Under the pieces are notes generated by a model that worked only from the letters and a program-made list of their open reading frames with translations, was not told where the DNA came from and made no database searches. Of a stretch of 44,242 nucleotides of DNA, positions 8,361 to 17,990 are shown one piece after another. Location of the stretch: positions 1 to 44,242 of the forward strand of contig NZ_LAJX01000026.1 of the NCBI RefSeq assembly GCF_000963695.1. Direction: 5' to 3'. The stretch's first letter is position 1; every line of letters begins with the position of its first letter. The stretch comes from Methylocucumis oryzae (lineage in GTDB: Bacteria > Pseudomonadota > Gammaproteobacteria > Methylococcales > Methylomonadaceae). A program made the position numbers and the translations under genes.

Positions 8361-8867
8361 TTAGTTAGTAATTTGTTCGACTGTTAAACCGCGCTTAGCT
8401 GCTATTTGATTAGCGTTACGCATACCTGTAAGACCGTTAATGGTAGCTCTCACTACATTAATAGGATTATTAGTCCCAATACATTTAGCTAACACATTGT
8501 GAATGCCGACAACTTCAAACACCGCACGCATCGCACCACCAGCAATAATCCCTGTACCTTCTGAAGCAGGTTGCATATATACTTTTGCAGCGCCAGTTTC
8601 ACTCATGATAGGGTATTGTAACGTATCGCCTTTCAAAGCGACCTTACGCATATTTTTTCTAGCTTGTTCTAGCGATTTTTGAATTGCTATTGGCACTTCT
8701 CTAGCTTTACTTACGCCGTAACCAACACGACCTTCGCCGTCACCAACGACTGTTAACGCTGTAAAACCAAATACTCGACCACCTTTTACAACTTTTGCAA
8801 CACGTCGAACATTTACTAATTTTTCTTGTAATCCGTCAGTACTACCTGCAGCAGGTGCTGTCGCCAT
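8361..8867 (-). CDS. rpsE: 30S ribosomal protein uS5
   Basis: This intact 168-residue uS5 is involved in decoding accuracy and mRNA helicase activity at the 30S entry channel. The N-terminal dsRBD-like S5 domain shows [20 protein letters not shown] (about residues 17-36) with [10 protein letters not shown]; the C-terminal domain has [17 protein letters not shown] and [16 protein letters not shown]. It lies between rplR (9 bases upstream) and rpmD in normal spc order. Confidence 0.98.
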   Translation of the reverse strand: MATAPAAGSTDGLQEKLVNVRRVAKVVKGGRVFGFTALTVVGDGEGRVGYGVSKAREVPIAIQKSLEQARKNMRKVALKGDTLQYPIMSETGAAKVYMQPASEGTGIIAGGAMRAVFEVVGIHNVLAKCIGTNNPINVVRATINGLTGMRNANQIAAKRGLTVEQITN

Positions 8868-8876
8868 TTCTCTCTC

Positions 8877-9231
8877 CTAAAATTGTAATCCAGCTTCACG
8901 CGCAGCATCGGCTAAAGCTTTAACACGGCCATGATATTTGAAACCTGATCTATCAAAAGCCACTTGCTTAATTCCAGCCGCTAATGCTTTTTGGGCTATC
9001 AAATTTACCAACTTCAACGGCTGCTTCGATATTACTAGTATTCTTGAGATTTGCTTTTAAATCAGCCTGGTTAGTAGAAGCACTGACCAATGTTTTAGTA
9101 CCATCACCTGATATAATTTGCGCGTAAATATGCTGAGAAGTTTTATGTACCGATAACCGAGTGGCATTCAAACTTCTTAATTTACAACGTAACTTTAACG
9201 CCCGTTTCAATCTAGCTTGCTTTTTGTCCAT
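8877..9231 (-). CDS. rplR: 50S ribosomal protein uL18, frameshift in the sequence
   Basis: uL18 carries 5S rRNA into the 50S together with uL5 and bL25. [19 protein letters not shown] and [16 protein letters not shown] are in one frame. After AAVEVGK the reading shifts, and removing one base of the AAA at 9001-9003 continues with [20 protein letters not shown], then [19 protein letters not shown]. The repaired length is 117, as in E. coli. I chose ATG 9231 over a GTG at 9234 because AGGG lies seven bases before the ATG and the family starts MDKK. The run involved is only three bases long. Confidence 0.95.
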
Positions 9232-9240
9232 CACGATACC

Positions 9241-9774
9241 CTATTTCTTCTTAGCTTCTTTTTTCGGCACAAATTCATCTGCATATCTAATACCTTTACC
9301 TTTATAAGGCTCAGGTGGGCGATATGCTCTAATTTTTGCCGCAACTTCACCGACTAACTGCTTATCACTACCTTTAATAATGACTTCAGTTTGAGAAGGT
9401 GTTTCTATGGTAATACCTGCAGGGATTTCAAAATCAACTGGATGAGAAAATCCTAAGGCTAAATTAAGAACTTTATCTTTAGCCTGTGCTCTGTAGCCAA
9501 CACCAATAAGAGTCATTTTTTTCTCAAAACCAGCCGACGCACCTATCATCATATTTTGAATTAATGCACGCGCAGTCCCCGCTTGCGCTGTTGCATTTTT
9601 ATCATCTTTATTCCATTGCATGCATAGGGTTTTGTCAGTAATTTCCACATTAACCAGTGGATTCAAATCATAAGTCAACAGCGCTTTACTTCCCTTTACT
9701 GATAAACTGTTGCCTTCTATTTTAACATCTACTCCAGCGGGTATTGTCACTGGCGACTTAGCTATTCTTGACAT
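9241..9774 (-). CDS. rplF: 50S ribosomal protein uL6
   Basis: This 177-residue uL6 sits at the base of the L7/L12 stalk near the sarcin-ricin loop. I took ATG 9774 (MSRIAKSPVTIPAGV) since that matches the family start; the frame stays open upstream to 9819 but overlaps rpsH. Conserved features are the two L6 repeats, including LIGVGYRAQAKD and the C-terminal signature RPPEPYKGKGIRYADE. It lies 13 bases after the rpsH stop and 9 before rplR. Confidence 0.97.
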   Translation of the reverse strand: MSRIAKSPVTIPAGVDVKIEGNSLSVKGSKALLTYDLNPLVNVEITDKTLCMQWNKDDKNATAQAGTARALIQNMMIGASAGFEKKMTLIGVGYRAQAKDKVLNLALGFSHPVDFEIPAGITIETPSQTEVIIKGSDKQLVGEVAAKIRAYRPPEPYKGKGIRYADEFVPKKEAKKK

Positions 9775-9787
9775 AATTAGCCTTAAC

Positions 9788-10183
9788 TTAACAAACAGTA
9801 CAAATGACTTCACCACCATGACCGATTTCTCTAGCAGCTCTATCGGTCATCACGCCTTTAGAAGTTGATATAATTGCTATACCTAAACCTCCTAATACTT
9901 TTGGCAATTCGTCTTTTGATTTATAAATTCTTAAACCAGGCCTACTAACGCGCTTTATACTTTCAATAACAGGCTCACCACGATAGTATTTTAATTCTAT
10001 CGTCATCTCAGTGTGGCTTCCATTAGTTTCAAGGCCGTAATCTAAAATATAACCTTCTGCTTTTAATACGTTGGCAATTGCTACTTTAAGCTTTGAAGAA
10101 GGTTGTTTTATGCTTTTTTTTCCAGCGGCTTGCCCGTTTCTAATACGGGTCAGCATATCTGCGACAGGATCAGTCATGCTCAT
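9788..10183 (-). CDS. rpsH: 30S ribosomal protein uS8
   Basis: This intact 131-residue uS8 is a primary binder of 16S helix 21 and, in E. coli, the translational repressor of the spc operon acting at rplE. It starts [18 protein letters not shown] and carries the C-terminal RNA-binding signature [19 protein letters not shown] followed by GGEVICTVC. The final residue is Cys where E. coli has VA, a small difference. It lies between rpsN and rplF. Confidence 0.97.
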   Translation of the reverse strand: MSMTDPVADMLTRIRNGQAAGKKSIKQPSSKLKVAIANVLKAEGYILDYGLETNGSHTEMTIELKYYRGEPVIESIKRVSRPGLRIYKSKDELPKVLGGLGIAIISTSKGVMTDRAAREIGHGGEVICTVC

Positions 10184-10200
10184 ATTCTAATCTCCGATTC

Positions 10201-10505
10201 TTACCAGCTTGCCTTAACCAATCCAGGCACATCGCCTCTCATGGTAGCTTCTCTTAATTTATTTCGGCTAAGACCAAATTTCCGATAGAAACCATGCGGC
10301 CTTCCCGTTAAATTACACCGATTACGAACCTAGAACTGCTTGAATTCCTTGGCATCTTCTGCAAGCTAATAATAGCGGATTCCTTATCATCCAAAGACGT
10401 ATTAGGATTTCTTATAGCTTCTTTTAGCGCTTTACGCTTTGCTTCATATTTTTTAACTAGTTTTTTACGCTTTACTTCACGCGCGATCATTGATTTCTTA
10501 GCCAT
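10201..10505 (-). CDS. rpsN: 30S ribosomal protein uS14, one-base loss in the sequence
   Basis: uS14 is a 30S head protein. The front part ([20 protein letters not shown] to [12 protein letters not shown]) runs out of frame near 10328; the remaining [20 protein letters not shown] and [21 protein letters not shown] (split) is in another frame. Here a base must be added, not removed: turning AA at 10327-10328 into AAA gives [13 protein letters not shown] and a 101-residue protein, the E. coli length. It is the long, zinc-free form of S14 (no C-x2-C pairs). It lies between rplE and rpsH. Confidence 0.94.
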
Positions 10506-10517
10506 ATAAAACGCCTA

Positions 10518-11058
10518 TTAGTTTTTAAATGGAAAGTTAAAAAGCTTTAACAACGCTAAACCTTCTTCATCGGTTTTAGCTGTTGTCGTAATGGTAATAT
10601 CCATGCCTCTTAAGGCATCGATTTTGTCATAATCTATCTCAGGGAAGATAATTTGCTCTTTCACTCCCATCGAGTAATTACCACGACCATCGAAACTTTT
10701 TTGGACTTAAGCCTCTGAAATCTCTAATGCGAGGAATTGAAATGCTAATTAAACGATCCAAAAACTCATACATTCTCGCACTACGCAAAGTAACTTTGCA
10801 GCCTATTGGCATATCGTCACGAATCTTAAAACCGGCTATGGACTTTCTAGCTAACGTAATAATGGGTTTTTGGCCCGAAATTTTTTCCATATCGCCGACA
10901 GCAGATTGTAAAATCTTTTTGTCAGCTACCGCTTCACCTACTCCCATATTCAGAGTTATTTTTGTTATTTTAGGAGCTTGCATTACTGATTTATAGCCGA
11001 ACTGCTGCATTAATGCCGGTAACACGGTCTCTTTATAAACTTGTTCTAATCTCGCCAT
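10518..11058 (-). CDS. rplE: 50S ribosomal protein uL5, frameshift in the sequence
   Basis: uL5 binds 5S rRNA and contacts P-site tRNA through the B1b bridge. [35 protein letters not shown] and RDFRGLSP are in one frame. Taking one T from the T6 run at 10697-10702 joins SPK to [20 protein letters not shown], then [20 protein letters not shown] and FNFPFKN. The repaired length is 179, exactly as in E. coli. It lies between rplX (13 bases upstream) and rpsN. Confidence 0.96.
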
Positions 11059-11067
11059 GATTTACCC

Positions 11068-11389
11068 TTAACCATCAACCAGTTCATTTGTAGATTTGAA
11101 ATAACGAACCTTTTTTACCATCTTCAAGTAGTCTAAATCCTACTCTGTCTGGTTTTTTCGTTTTTGGATTATACAAACCGACATTCGAAATATCGATTGG
11201 CATATCTTTTGAAATAATACCGCCTTCAATACCTAAATTTGGGTTAGGTTTTTGAGTTTTTTTCACTCTGTTAATGCCTTCGACAATAACTTTGGAGTCT
11301 TCTTTTAAAACCTTAACAACTCTGCCGCTTTTTCCTTTATCTTTACCAGTACGGATAACAACGTCATCGCCTTTTTTAATTTTCTGCAT
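11068..11389 (-). CDS. rplX: 50S ribosomal protein uL24, frameshift near the C-terminus
   Basis: uL24 initiates 50S assembly and sits by the tunnel exit. The KOW motif region KGDDVVIRTGKDKGKSGRVV and the central VIVEGINRVKKTQKPNP are clear. As written the frame ends GKKGSLFQIYK at 11084, which does not fit the family. Removing one T from the T6 run at 11111-11116 gives DGKKVRYFKSTNELVDG and a stop at 11068-11070, for 106 residues (E. coli 104). This break is easy to miss because the unrepaired reading frame is nearly full length. Confidence 0.93.
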
Positions 11390-11399
11390 GGCATTAACC

Positions 11400-11769
11400 C
11401 TATAATACTTCAGGAGCTAGTGAGATAATTTTCATAAACTTATCTCCTCTTAATTCACGTGTTACCGGCCCGAAGATACGCGTACCTAATGGTTGTAAAT
11501 TATTATTTAGTATAACTGCAGCATTACCATCAAAACGTATTACTGAACCATCTGCACGACGAACACCTTTTTTTAGTCCTTACTACTAATGCGTTATAGA
11601 CCTCGCCTTTTTTCACGCGGCCTCTTGGAATTGCATCTTTAATACTGACTTTTATAATGTCGCCTATAGCCGCATAACGTCTATGCGAACCACCTAATAC
11701 TTTGATACACATGACCTTTTTTGCGCCGCTGTTATCAGCAACTTCAAGGTTAGTTTGCATCTGAATCAT
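11400..11769 (-). CDS. rplN: 50S ribosomal protein uL14, frameshift in the sequence
   Basis: uL14 contacts the 30S at bridges B5 and B8 and is the docking site for the silencing factor Rsf[21 protein letters not shown], the signature [20 protein letters not shown] and [20 protein letters not shown] are in frame. Removing one T from the T7 run at 11568-11574 continues with [20 protein letters not shown] and the C-terminal [19 protein letters not shown]. The repaired length is 122 (E. coli 123). It is the first gene of the spc group after rpsQ. Confidence 0.96.
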
Positions 11770-11799
11770 AATTTCATTCCTAATTCATATTAAAAGCGT

Positions 11800-12063
11800 T
11801 TATTTATTAGCGCTTTCTAAAATTTCAACAAGCTTAAACGCTTTATTTTTCGATAAGGGTCTGCACGATGCTATAGAAACAATATCCCCTTCTTGGCATT
11901 GATTGCTTTCATCATGTGCCATCATCTTTGTCGACCTTTTTACATATTTACCGTAAACAGGGTGCTTAACAAACCGTTCAACTAACACCGTTATCGTTTT
12001 ATCCATTTTGTTACTGATAACCCGACCGGAAATAGTCCGTACTTTAGCTACATTTTCTGTCAT
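11800..12063 (-). CDS. rpsQ: 30S ribosomal protein uS17
   Basis: This intact 87-residue uS17 is a primary 16S rRNA binder with an OB fold. Recognisable blocks are [20 protein letters not shown] (about residues 11-30), [15 protein letters not shown] and the family-typical [20 protein letters not shown]. It is the last gene of the S10 operon, one base after the rpmC stop and 30 bases before rplN. Confidence 0.97.
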   Translation of the reverse strand: MTENVAKVRTISGRVISNKMDKTITVLVERFVKHPVYGKYVKRSTKMMAHDESNQCQEGDIVSIASCRPLSKNKAFKLVEILESANK

Positions 12064-12064
12064 C

Positions 12065-12256
12065 TTATGCGCTCGCTTTTTCTTTAAGAACTGTTTTTAC
12101 ACGGGCTATAGTGCGTCTAACTTTCTTTATTTGATCGGATTTAGTTAGCTGCCCCGTGCCTTTTTGCATTCTTAAGTTAAAACGTTCACGAGCTAAATCT
12201 AATAAAATATTGCCTAACTCGTCTTTTGTTTTTTGTCTTAATTCTGTGATTTTCAT
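12065..12256 (-). CDS. rpmC: 50S ribosomal protein uL29
   Basis: This intact 63-residue uL29 is a helical hairpin near the tunnel exit, where it helps form the docking site for trigger factor and SRP. It begins [20 protein letters not shown] and includes [15 protein letters not shown] and [13 protein letters not shown], typical of the family. It starts one base inside the rplP stop (overlap at 12256) and ends one base before rpsQ, suggesting coupled translation. Confidence 0.97.
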   Translation of the reverse strand: MKITELRQKTKDELGNILLDLARERFNLRMQKGTGQLTKSDQIKKVRRTIARVKTVLKEKASA

Positions 12257-12669
12257 TACATTATCGTCCGAACAGTAAATAATGTTTTTAAAGGCAATTT
12301 AGCAGCGGCTAATGCAAAAGCCTCTCTAGCAAGTTCTTCTGAAACACCTTGGATTTCATATAACATCATACCCGGTCTAATTTGGGCTACCCAATATTCG
12401 ACAGAACCTTTACCTTTACCCATACGAACTTCTAAAGGCTTTTTCGTTATAGGTTTATCAGGGAAAATTCTTATCCAGATTTTCCCACCTCTTTTTACAT
12501 GTCGGGTAATTGTTCTTCTAGCCGCCTCAATTTGACGCGCTGTTAAACGACCACGACTTACCGATTTAAGACCATACTCGCCAAAACTGACTGATGATCC
12601 ACGAACAGCCACACCTGTATTTCTTCCTTTGTGCTGTTTTCGAAATTTTGTTCTTTTAGGCTGAAGCAT
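12256..12669 (-). CDS. rplP: 50S ribosomal protein uL16
   Basis: This intact 137-residue uL16 organises the A-site tRNA contact region of the 50S. The conserved start [17 protein letters not shown] is followed by [40 protein letters not shown] and [19 protein letters not shown], each a family hallmark. The rare C-terminal IM in place of VM is of no consequence. It lies between rpsC and rpmC in S10 order. Confidence 0.98.
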   Translation of the reverse strand: MLQPKRTKFRKQHKGRNTGVAVRGSSVSFGEYGLKSVSRGRLTARQIEAARRTITRHVKRGGKIWIRIFPDKPITKKPLEVRMGKGKGSVEYWVAQIRPGMMLYEIQGVSEELAREAFALAAAKLPLKTLFTVRTIM

Positions 12670-12685
12670 AGCTATATTCTTTTAA

Positions 12686-13357
12686 CTATTTTTTTGAGTC
12701 TGAATTAACCGATGCGATATGGCTATCCATATCAAACACCTCACCTTTAAATATCCATACTTTTATGCCGATAATGCCATAAGTTGTTTTAGCTTCGGCA
12801 GTTGCGTAGTCTATATCGGCTCTTAGTGTATGTAATGGAACCCGCCCTTCTCTATACCATTCTGTTCTTGCGATTTCAGCACCATTTAAGCGCCCACCGA
12901 TGGTTATTTTTATCCCCTCAGCACCCAATCGCATCGTATTAGTTACCGCTCGCTTCATCGCTCTACGATACATAATCCGTTTTTCTAATTGCTGAGCAAT
13001 TCCTTCGGCAACTAATTTTGAATCTAACTCTGGCTTTCTGATTTCTTCTACGTTTAACTGAACCGGAACACCAATCATCTTCGATATATCTTGTCTCAAT
13101 ACATCGATGTCTTCACCTTTTTTTCCAATAACAATGCCTGGACGCGCTGTATGGATAGTAATATGAGCATTATTAGCCGGGCGATTAATTTGTATACGAC
13201 TAACCGAAGCATGGGCTAATTTTTTCTTAATATATTCTCTAACTGTTATGTCTTGATGCAAAAAAACAGGATAATCTTGACTGTTTGCATACCAACGTGA
13301 GTTCCAGTCCTTAATAATTCCTAAACGTATCCCAATAGGATGTACTTTCTGACCCAT
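12686..13357 (-). CDS. rpsC: 30S ribosomal protein uS3
   Basis: This intact 223-residue uS3 forms part of the mRNA entry pore with uS4 and uS5. Its N-terminus [20 protein letters not shown], the KH domain with [17 protein letters not shown] (GKKG loop), and the C-terminal [16 protein letters not shown]-like block (written here as [18 protein letters not shown]) are all in order. The C-terminal tail is short and ends SVNSDSKK. It lies between rplV and rplP. Confidence 0.98.
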   Translation of the reverse strand: MGQKVHPIGIRLGIIKDWNSRWYANSQDYPVFLHQDITVREYIKKKLAHASVSRIQINRPANNAHITIHTARPGIVIGKKGEDIDVLRQDISKMIGVPVQLNVEEIRKPELDSKLVAEGIAQQLEKRIMYRRAMKRAVTNTMRLGAEGIKITIGGRLNGAEIARTEWYREGRVPLHTLRADIDYATAEAKTTYGIIGIKVWIFKGEVFDMDSHIASVNSDSKK

Positions 13358-13365
13358 TTCAGCCT

Positions 13366-13701
13366 CTACTCGCTCTCTGCGACTTTAATCGTTATATGGC
13401 AAGTTCTTTTCAAAATATGATTCGCCCGTCCTTTAGCTCTTGCCTTGAATCTTTTCATTGTCGCGCCTTCATTGACGAAAACAGTAGAAACTTTTAACTC
13501 ATCTATATCGGCATCTTCATTATGCTCGGCATTGGCTATCGCAGACTCTAAAACCTTTTTAATAATTTTGGCAGCCTTTTTTGAACTAAACTTCAAGATA
13601 TTTAACGCATTTTCAACTGGTAAGCCTCTAATTTGATCACCTACCAATCTTGCTTTTTGCGCAGAAAGCGGAGCATTTCTTAATTTTGCTGAGATTTCCA
13701 T
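13366..13701 (-). CDS. rplV: 50S ribosomal protein uL22
   Basis: This intact 111-residue uL22 extends a beta hairpin into the peptide exit tunnel. It is recognised by [20 protein letters not shown] (about residues 7-26), [20 protein letters not shown] and the hairpin tip with [20 protein letters not shown], followed by [11 protein letters not shown]. The hairpin appears normal, with none of the short deletions known to cause macrolide resistance. It lies 8 bases before rpsC and 10 after rpsS. Confidence 0.98.
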   Translation of the reverse strand: MEISAKLRNAPLSAQKARLVGDQIRGLPVENALNILKFSSKKAAKIIKKVLESAIANAEHNEDADIDELKVSTVFVNEGATMKRFKARAKGRANHILKRTCHITIKVAESE

Positions 13702-13711
13702 AAGTTGCCTT

Positions 13712-13985
13712 TTATTTCGATTTCTTATCGGCTACATGGCCTTTATAGGTACGAGTCGGTGCAAATTCGCCCAACTTGTGTCCAATCATATTTTCGGAAA
13801 CAAGCACAGGAATGTGCAACCGCCCATTATGAACGGCTATCGTCAATCCGATCATATCGGGAATAATCATCGATCTTCTGGACCAAGTTTTAATTGGTTT
13901 CCTATTATTTGTTTTAGCGGCATCATTTATTTTTTTTAATAGATGATGATCAATAAAAGGACCTTTTTTTAATTGAGCGCGGCAC
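13712..13985 (-). CDS. rpsS: 30S ribosomal protein uS19, GTG start, frameshift in the sequence
   Basis: uS19 is a 30S head protein forming a complex with uS13. A GTG at 13983-13985, preceded by GAGGGG, starts MPRSIKK; the reading then breaks in the T7 run at 13964-13970. Removing one base gives [36 protein letters not shown] and the signature [17 protein letters not shown]. The repaired length is 90 (E. coli 92). An 8-base A-run further on (13930-13937) is in frame, so run length alone does not predict the errors. It lies between rplB and rplV. Confidence 0.94.
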
Positions 13986-13997
13986 GTTTTCCCCTCA

Positions 13998-14825
13998 CTA
14001 TTTCTGCTTGCGTCTTCTGACTATCATATTGTCAGTGCGTTTATTTTTTCTGGTCTTGTAACCTTTTGTCGGCATACCCCAAGGTGACACAGGATGTCTA
14101 CCACCTGATGTACGGCCTTCACCACCACCATGCGGATGGTCAACCGGATTCATAACAACACCTCTTACAGTAGGTCTAACACCGCGCCACCTAGAAGCAC
14201 CGGCTTTGCCCAATGATGCCAGATTATGTTCCGCATTAGATACTTCACCAATAACTGCCCGGCAATCTGCTAGAACTTTTCTTATTTCACCTGAACGCAT
14301 CCGAATCGTTGCATGAGCACCTTCTCTTGCAATAAGTTGCACTGATGTGCCTGCACTTCTTGCGATTTGAGCGCCTTTGCCAGGCTTTAATTCTACACAG
14401 TGAACTGTCGTTCCTAATGGAACGTTTCTTAACGGCATACAATTGCCTGGCTTAACAGGCGCCGCTACTGATGAATAAATTTCTTGACCAATTTCAATTC
14501 CTTTTGGCGCAATAATGTATCTTCTTTCGCCATCTTTGAATAAAATCAATGCGATATTTGCTGTTCTATTTGGGTCGTATTCGATTCTTTCAACTTTAGC
14601 GGGAATATCGAATTTATTTCTTTTAAAATCAATAATTCTATAATGTTGCTTATGTCCACCGCCAATGTGACGAGTAGTAATACGCCCCATATTATTGCGT
14701 CCGCCTCTTTTGCTATTTTTTTCTAGCAACGGAGCGTAAGGTTTACCTTTATGTAATTCTTCGCTCTTGATTCTAACAACAAATCGAGAACCTGCCGATG
14801 TCGGCTTTGACTTTACAATAGCCAT
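13998..14825 (-). CDS. rplB: 50S ribosomal protein uL2
   Basis: This intact 275-residue uL2 is needed for subunit joining and peptidyl-transferase activity. Features are [20 protein letters not shown] (about residues 41-60), the RNA-binding domain and the C-terminal block [20 protein letters not shown], with the conserved His of HPHGGG near residue 230, then [20 protein letters not shown]. It lies between rplW and rpsS in S10 order. Confidence 0.98.
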   Translation of the reverse strand: MAIVKSKPTSAGSRFVVRIKSEELHKGKPYAPLLEKNSKRGGRNNMGRITTRHIGGGHKQHYRIIDFKRNKFDIPAKVERIEYDPNRTANIALILFKDGERRYIIAPKGIEIGQEIYSSVAAPVKPGNCMPLRNVPLGTTVHCVELKPGKGAQIARSAGTSVQLIAREGAHATIRMRSGEIRKVLADCRAVIGEVSNAEHNLASLGKAGASRWRGVRPTVRGVVMNPVDHPHGGGEGRTSGGRHPVSPWGMPTKGYKTRKNKRTDNMIVRRRKQK

Positions 14826-14862
14826 GATTATTACCGTTTCCTATAATAGATATTCACTTTAA

Positions 14863-15162
14863 TTAAGCAACGGAAAATTCTATGTCAGAGCCAGGCTTTA
14901 GCTTTACATAAGCTTTTTTCCAATCAGAGCGTCTACCTAACATACGACCAAAACGTTTTTCTTTGCCTTTTACATTCAATGTGTTAACAGATGCCACTTC
15001 TACGCCAAACATCATCTCTACTGCAGCTTTTATTTCAGGCTTTGTTGCTTCTCTTTTTACTTTGAATACAAATTGTTTGTTATTTTCAGCTGAGTTAGTG
15101 CTTTTCTCTGAAATAATTGGAGCATCTATTAGCTCTGCTAAATAATAGTTTTTTAAATTCAT
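14863..15162 (-). CDS. rplW: 50S ribosomal protein uL23
   Basis: This intact 99-residue uL23 is the main docking site for trigger factor and SRP at the tunnel exit. The N-terminal [20 protein letters not shown] block, [20 protein letters not shown], and [20 protein letters not shown] are typical; the trigger-factor-binding Glu is the E of ISEKS. Its ATG overlaps the end of rplD by four bases. Confidence 0.97.
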   Translation of the reverse strand: MNLKNYYLAELIDAPIISEKSTNSAENNKQFVFKVKREATKPEIKAAVEMMFGVEVASVNTLNVKGKEKRFGRMLGRRSDWKKAYVKLKPGSDIEFSVA

Positions 15163-15779
15163 GCTAAACGCTCTTCAATAATCTTAAGTGCCGATGGCGT
15201 CACAATCACTTTATCTGCGCTAACTAATAAAACAGGACTTAAATGAGCCGCTTCTACAACTTGAAGATAAGGGATATTACGTGATGCTAATTCCAAATTG
15301 CTCTCTATTGCATCAACAACAATCAATATTCTCTTAGCGACTATTGTTTTGATTTTCTCATTTAACTCTTTTGTTTTCGGTGTAGACGGCAAAATACTCG
15401 TGCTTACAACCAAACGACCTTGTCTTAACAATTCTGACAGAATCGAACGAATTCCTTTTCTATACATTTTTTTATTTAATTTTTGCTCGTACGATCTTGG
15501 TTTTGCAGCAAAAGTTACACCACCCGTTCGCCACAATGGTCCTCTTGTTGTACCTGAGCGCGCTCTACCAGTTCCTTTTTGACGCCAAGGTTTTTGACCA
15601 CCACCACTAACTTCTGATCGCGTTTTCTGACCTTTAGTACCCGCTCTTGCAGCTGCCATGTACTTAACAACTAATTGATGCACTAAAGTTTCATTATAAG
15701 ATTCACCAAATATAGATTCAGCGGCTTCTACTGAAACTGCAGAGTCTGATTCATTTAGCGCAGGAATTTGCACGCCCAT
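15159..15779 (-). CDS. rplD: 50S ribosomal protein uL4
   Basis: This intact 206-residue uL4 contributes the central loop of the exit-tunnel constriction. In E. coli it also represses the S10 operon via the leader of rpsJ. The loop with [18 protein letters not shown] (about residues 61-78) is wild-type in appearance. [20 protein letters not shown] and C-terminal [13 protein letters not shown] complete the fold. Because rpsJ directly follows tuf here, an enteric-type S10 leader for L4 autoregulation is not present in this window. Confidence 0.97.
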   Translation of the reverse strand: MGVQIPALNESDSAVSVEAAESIFGESYNETLVHQLVVKYMAAARAGTKGQKTRSEVSGGGQKPWRQKGTGRARSGTTRGPLWRTGGVTFAAKPRSYEQKLNKKMYRKGIRSILSELLRQGRLVVSTSILPSTPKTKELNEKIKTIVAKRILIVVDAIESNLELASRNIPYLQVVEAAHLSPVLLVSADKVIVTPSALKIIEERLA

Positions 15780-15782
15780 AAT

Positions 15783-16433
15783 TTACCCTTTATTCCTTTT
15801 CTTCATTGCTGGAGTAATAATCACGTCGCCACCTTTAGCACCTGGCACGCTACCTCTAACTAAGATTAAGTTTCTCTCAGCATCTATAGCTTGGATTGTC
15901 AAGTTTTGTATGGTGGTTTTTTCATCCCCCAAATGACCTTCCATTTTTTTGCCTTTAAATACTCGTCCGGGGGTTTGGTTCATACCTACAGACCCTAACA
16001 CCCTGTGAGAGCGAGAGTTACCATGGGTTGCATCTTGCATGTGAAAGTTGTGTCTTTTTATTGCACCGGCAAAGCCTTTACCAATACTTCTTCCTTGAAC
16101 ATCAATGACTTGACCTTCAGAAAAAATACTTACCGATAATTCAGAACCGGCAGATAAGTCAACTCCTTCGCCTTCTTCAAGCCTAAACTCCCAAAGACCA
16201 CGACCAGCGGTTACATTAGCCGCAGCGAAATGACCCGCCATTGCTTTATTTACTCTCGATGGCTTTTTATCACCAGCGGTAACTTGTATAGACCGATAAC
16301 CATCAGTTTCTATGGTTTTTACTTGAACAACTCTGTTCGAATCAATCTGCAATACCGTTACTGGCACAGAAGAGCCATCCTGACAAAAAACTCTGGTCAT
16401 TCCACATTTACGACCAATTAGACCTATTGACAT
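15783..16433 (-). CDS. rplC: 50S ribosomal protein uL3
   Basis: This intact 216-residue uL3 initiates 50S assembly and reaches the peptidyl-transferase centre. It shows [16 protein letters not shown] at the start, [16 protein letters not shown] (about 115-130), [20 protein letters not shown] (about 138-156) and [13 protein letters not shown]. In E. coli the residue matching Met151 is a Gln that PrmB methylates; here it is Met, so that modification cannot occur. It lies between rpsJ and rplD, 20 bases after the rpsJ stop. Confidence 0.97.
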   Translation of the reverse strand: MSIGLIGRKCGMTRVFCQDGSSVPVTVLQIDSNRVVQVKTIETDGYRSIQVTAGDKKPSRVNKAMAGHFAAANVTAGRGLWEFRLEEGEGVDLSAGSELSVSIFSEGQVIDVQGRSIGKGFAGAIKRHNFHMQDATHGNSRSHRVLGSVGMNQTPGRVFKGKKMEGHLGDEKTTIQNLTIQAIDAERNLILVRGSVPGAKGGDVIITPAMKKRNKG

Positions 16434-16453
16434 CTGCCAATTCCTCTATTTAC

Positions 16454-16765
16454 TTAATTCAACTTTATCTGAACGTCGACACCCGCAGCAAGATCTAACT
16501 TCATCAATGCGTCTACGGTTTTATCCGTTGGTTCGACAATATCCAACAATCTTTTATAGGTTCTCAACTCATATTGGTCTCGCGCATCTTTATTAACATG
16601 CGGAGAGATAAGAACTGTAAACCGCTCTTTTTTAGTAGGCAATGGAATCGGGCCTTTTACTTGTGCGCCGGTTCTTCTCGCTGTTTCTACTATCTCACCA
16701 GCCGATTGATCTATCAATTTATGATCGAAAGATTTCAAACGGATTCTGATAGTCTGATTGGACAT
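16454..16765 (-). CDS. rpsJ: 30S ribosomal protein uS10 (NusE)
   Basis: This intact 103-residue uS10 acts in the 30S head and, as NusE, in antitermination with NusB and NusG. Signatures are [20 protein letters not shown], the [20 protein letters not shown] stretch and [20 protein letters not shown]. The start lies only 6 bases after the tuf stop, so the str and S10 groups are continuous here, with no room for a separate long leader. Confidence 0.98.
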   Translation of the reverse strand: MSNQTIRIRLKSFDHKLIDQSAGEIVETARRTGAQVKGPIPLPTKKERFTVLISPHVNKDARDQYELRTYKRLLDIVEPTDKTVDALMKLDLAAGVDVQIKLN

Positions 16766-16771
16766 AATAAA

Positions 16772-17963
16772 TTACTCAATAATTGATGCTACAACACCCG
16801 CACCTACGGTACGACCACCTTCACGAATAGCGAAGCGCAAACCTTCTTCCATCGCAATCGGTGAAATTAACTTTACTGTCACTGAGATGTTGTCACCTGG
16901 CATTACCATTTCTACGCCTTCAGGCAATTTAACAGCACCTGTCACATCAGTTGTTCTGAAATAAAATTGTGGGCGGTAACCATCAAAAAATGGCGTATGA
17001 CGTCCACCTTCCTCTTTCGATAATACGTAAATCTCTGCATTAAAGTGAGCGTGTGGTTTAATTGTATTTTTATGAGCTAATACTTGACCACGCTCAACAT
17101 CATCTCTTTTAGTACCGCGCAATAACAAGCCAACGTTATCGCCTGCTTCACCTTGATCTAATAATTTACGGAACATTTCAACGCCAGTAACAGTTGTTGT
17201 TACAGTTGGGCGAATTCCAACAATTTCAACTTCTTGACCAACTTTAATAATGCCACGCTCAACACGACCCGTTACAACAGTACCGCGACCAGAAATAGAG
17301 AATACATCTTCTATTGGCATTAAGAAAGAACCATCGACAGCTCTTACTGGCTCAGGGATATAAGTATCTAACGCTTCGACCAACTTGATTACTGAAGCCT
17401 CACCAATTTCGCTTTGATCGCCATTTAAGGCTAATAATGCGGAGCCTCTTACAATTGGTGTATCGTCGCCAGGGAACTCATACAAGTCTAATAACTCTCT
17501 TAACTCCATTTCAACCAATTCGATTAATTCTTCATCGTCAATCATGTCTACTTTGTTCAAGAATACGACGATATATGGCACACCCACTTGTCTTGCCAAC
17601 AAGATATGCTCTCTTGTTTGCGGCATTGGACCGTCTGCAGCGGAACAAACTAAGATAGCACCGTCCATTTGTGCCGCACCCGTAATCATGTTTTTCACAT
17701 AATCTGCGTGCCCAGGGCAATCAACGTGCGCATAATGGCGTTTTGGTGATTCATACTCTACGTGCGAAGTTGCAATAGTAATACCACGCGCTCTTTCTTC
17801 CGGTGCATTATCAATTTGATCAAAGGCTTTCGCTTCACCACCTTGCAGTTTTGCCATAACTGAAGTAAGCGCTGCCGTTAATGTGGTTTTACCATGGTCA
17901 AACGTGACCTATTGTGCCTACGTTGACGTGTGGCTTGGTACGGGAAAATTTTTCTTTAGCCAT
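16772..17963 (-). CDS. tuf: Elongation factor Tu, frameshift near the N-terminus
   Basis: EF-Tu delivers aminoacyl-tRNA to the ribosome as a GTPase. ATG 17961-17963 starts [20 protein letters not shown]; the P-loop GHVDHGKTT is broken by one extra base in the AAA at 17900-17902. After repair the protein is 396 residues with DCPGHADYV (G3), NKVDM (G4), the switch-I region and domains 2 and 3 ending [11 protein letters not shown]. It is the only tuf in the window: the second copy usual before tRNA-Trp is missing. It lies between fusA (27 bases upstream) and rpsJ. Confidence 0.97.
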
Positions 17964-17990
17964 GAGTTAATACCTTTAATATTCCATTGT

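Noticed and set aside
16766-16771. S10 leader for L4 autoregulation
   Set aside because: Only 6 bases separate tuf and rpsJ, so there is no room for the enteric-type leader.
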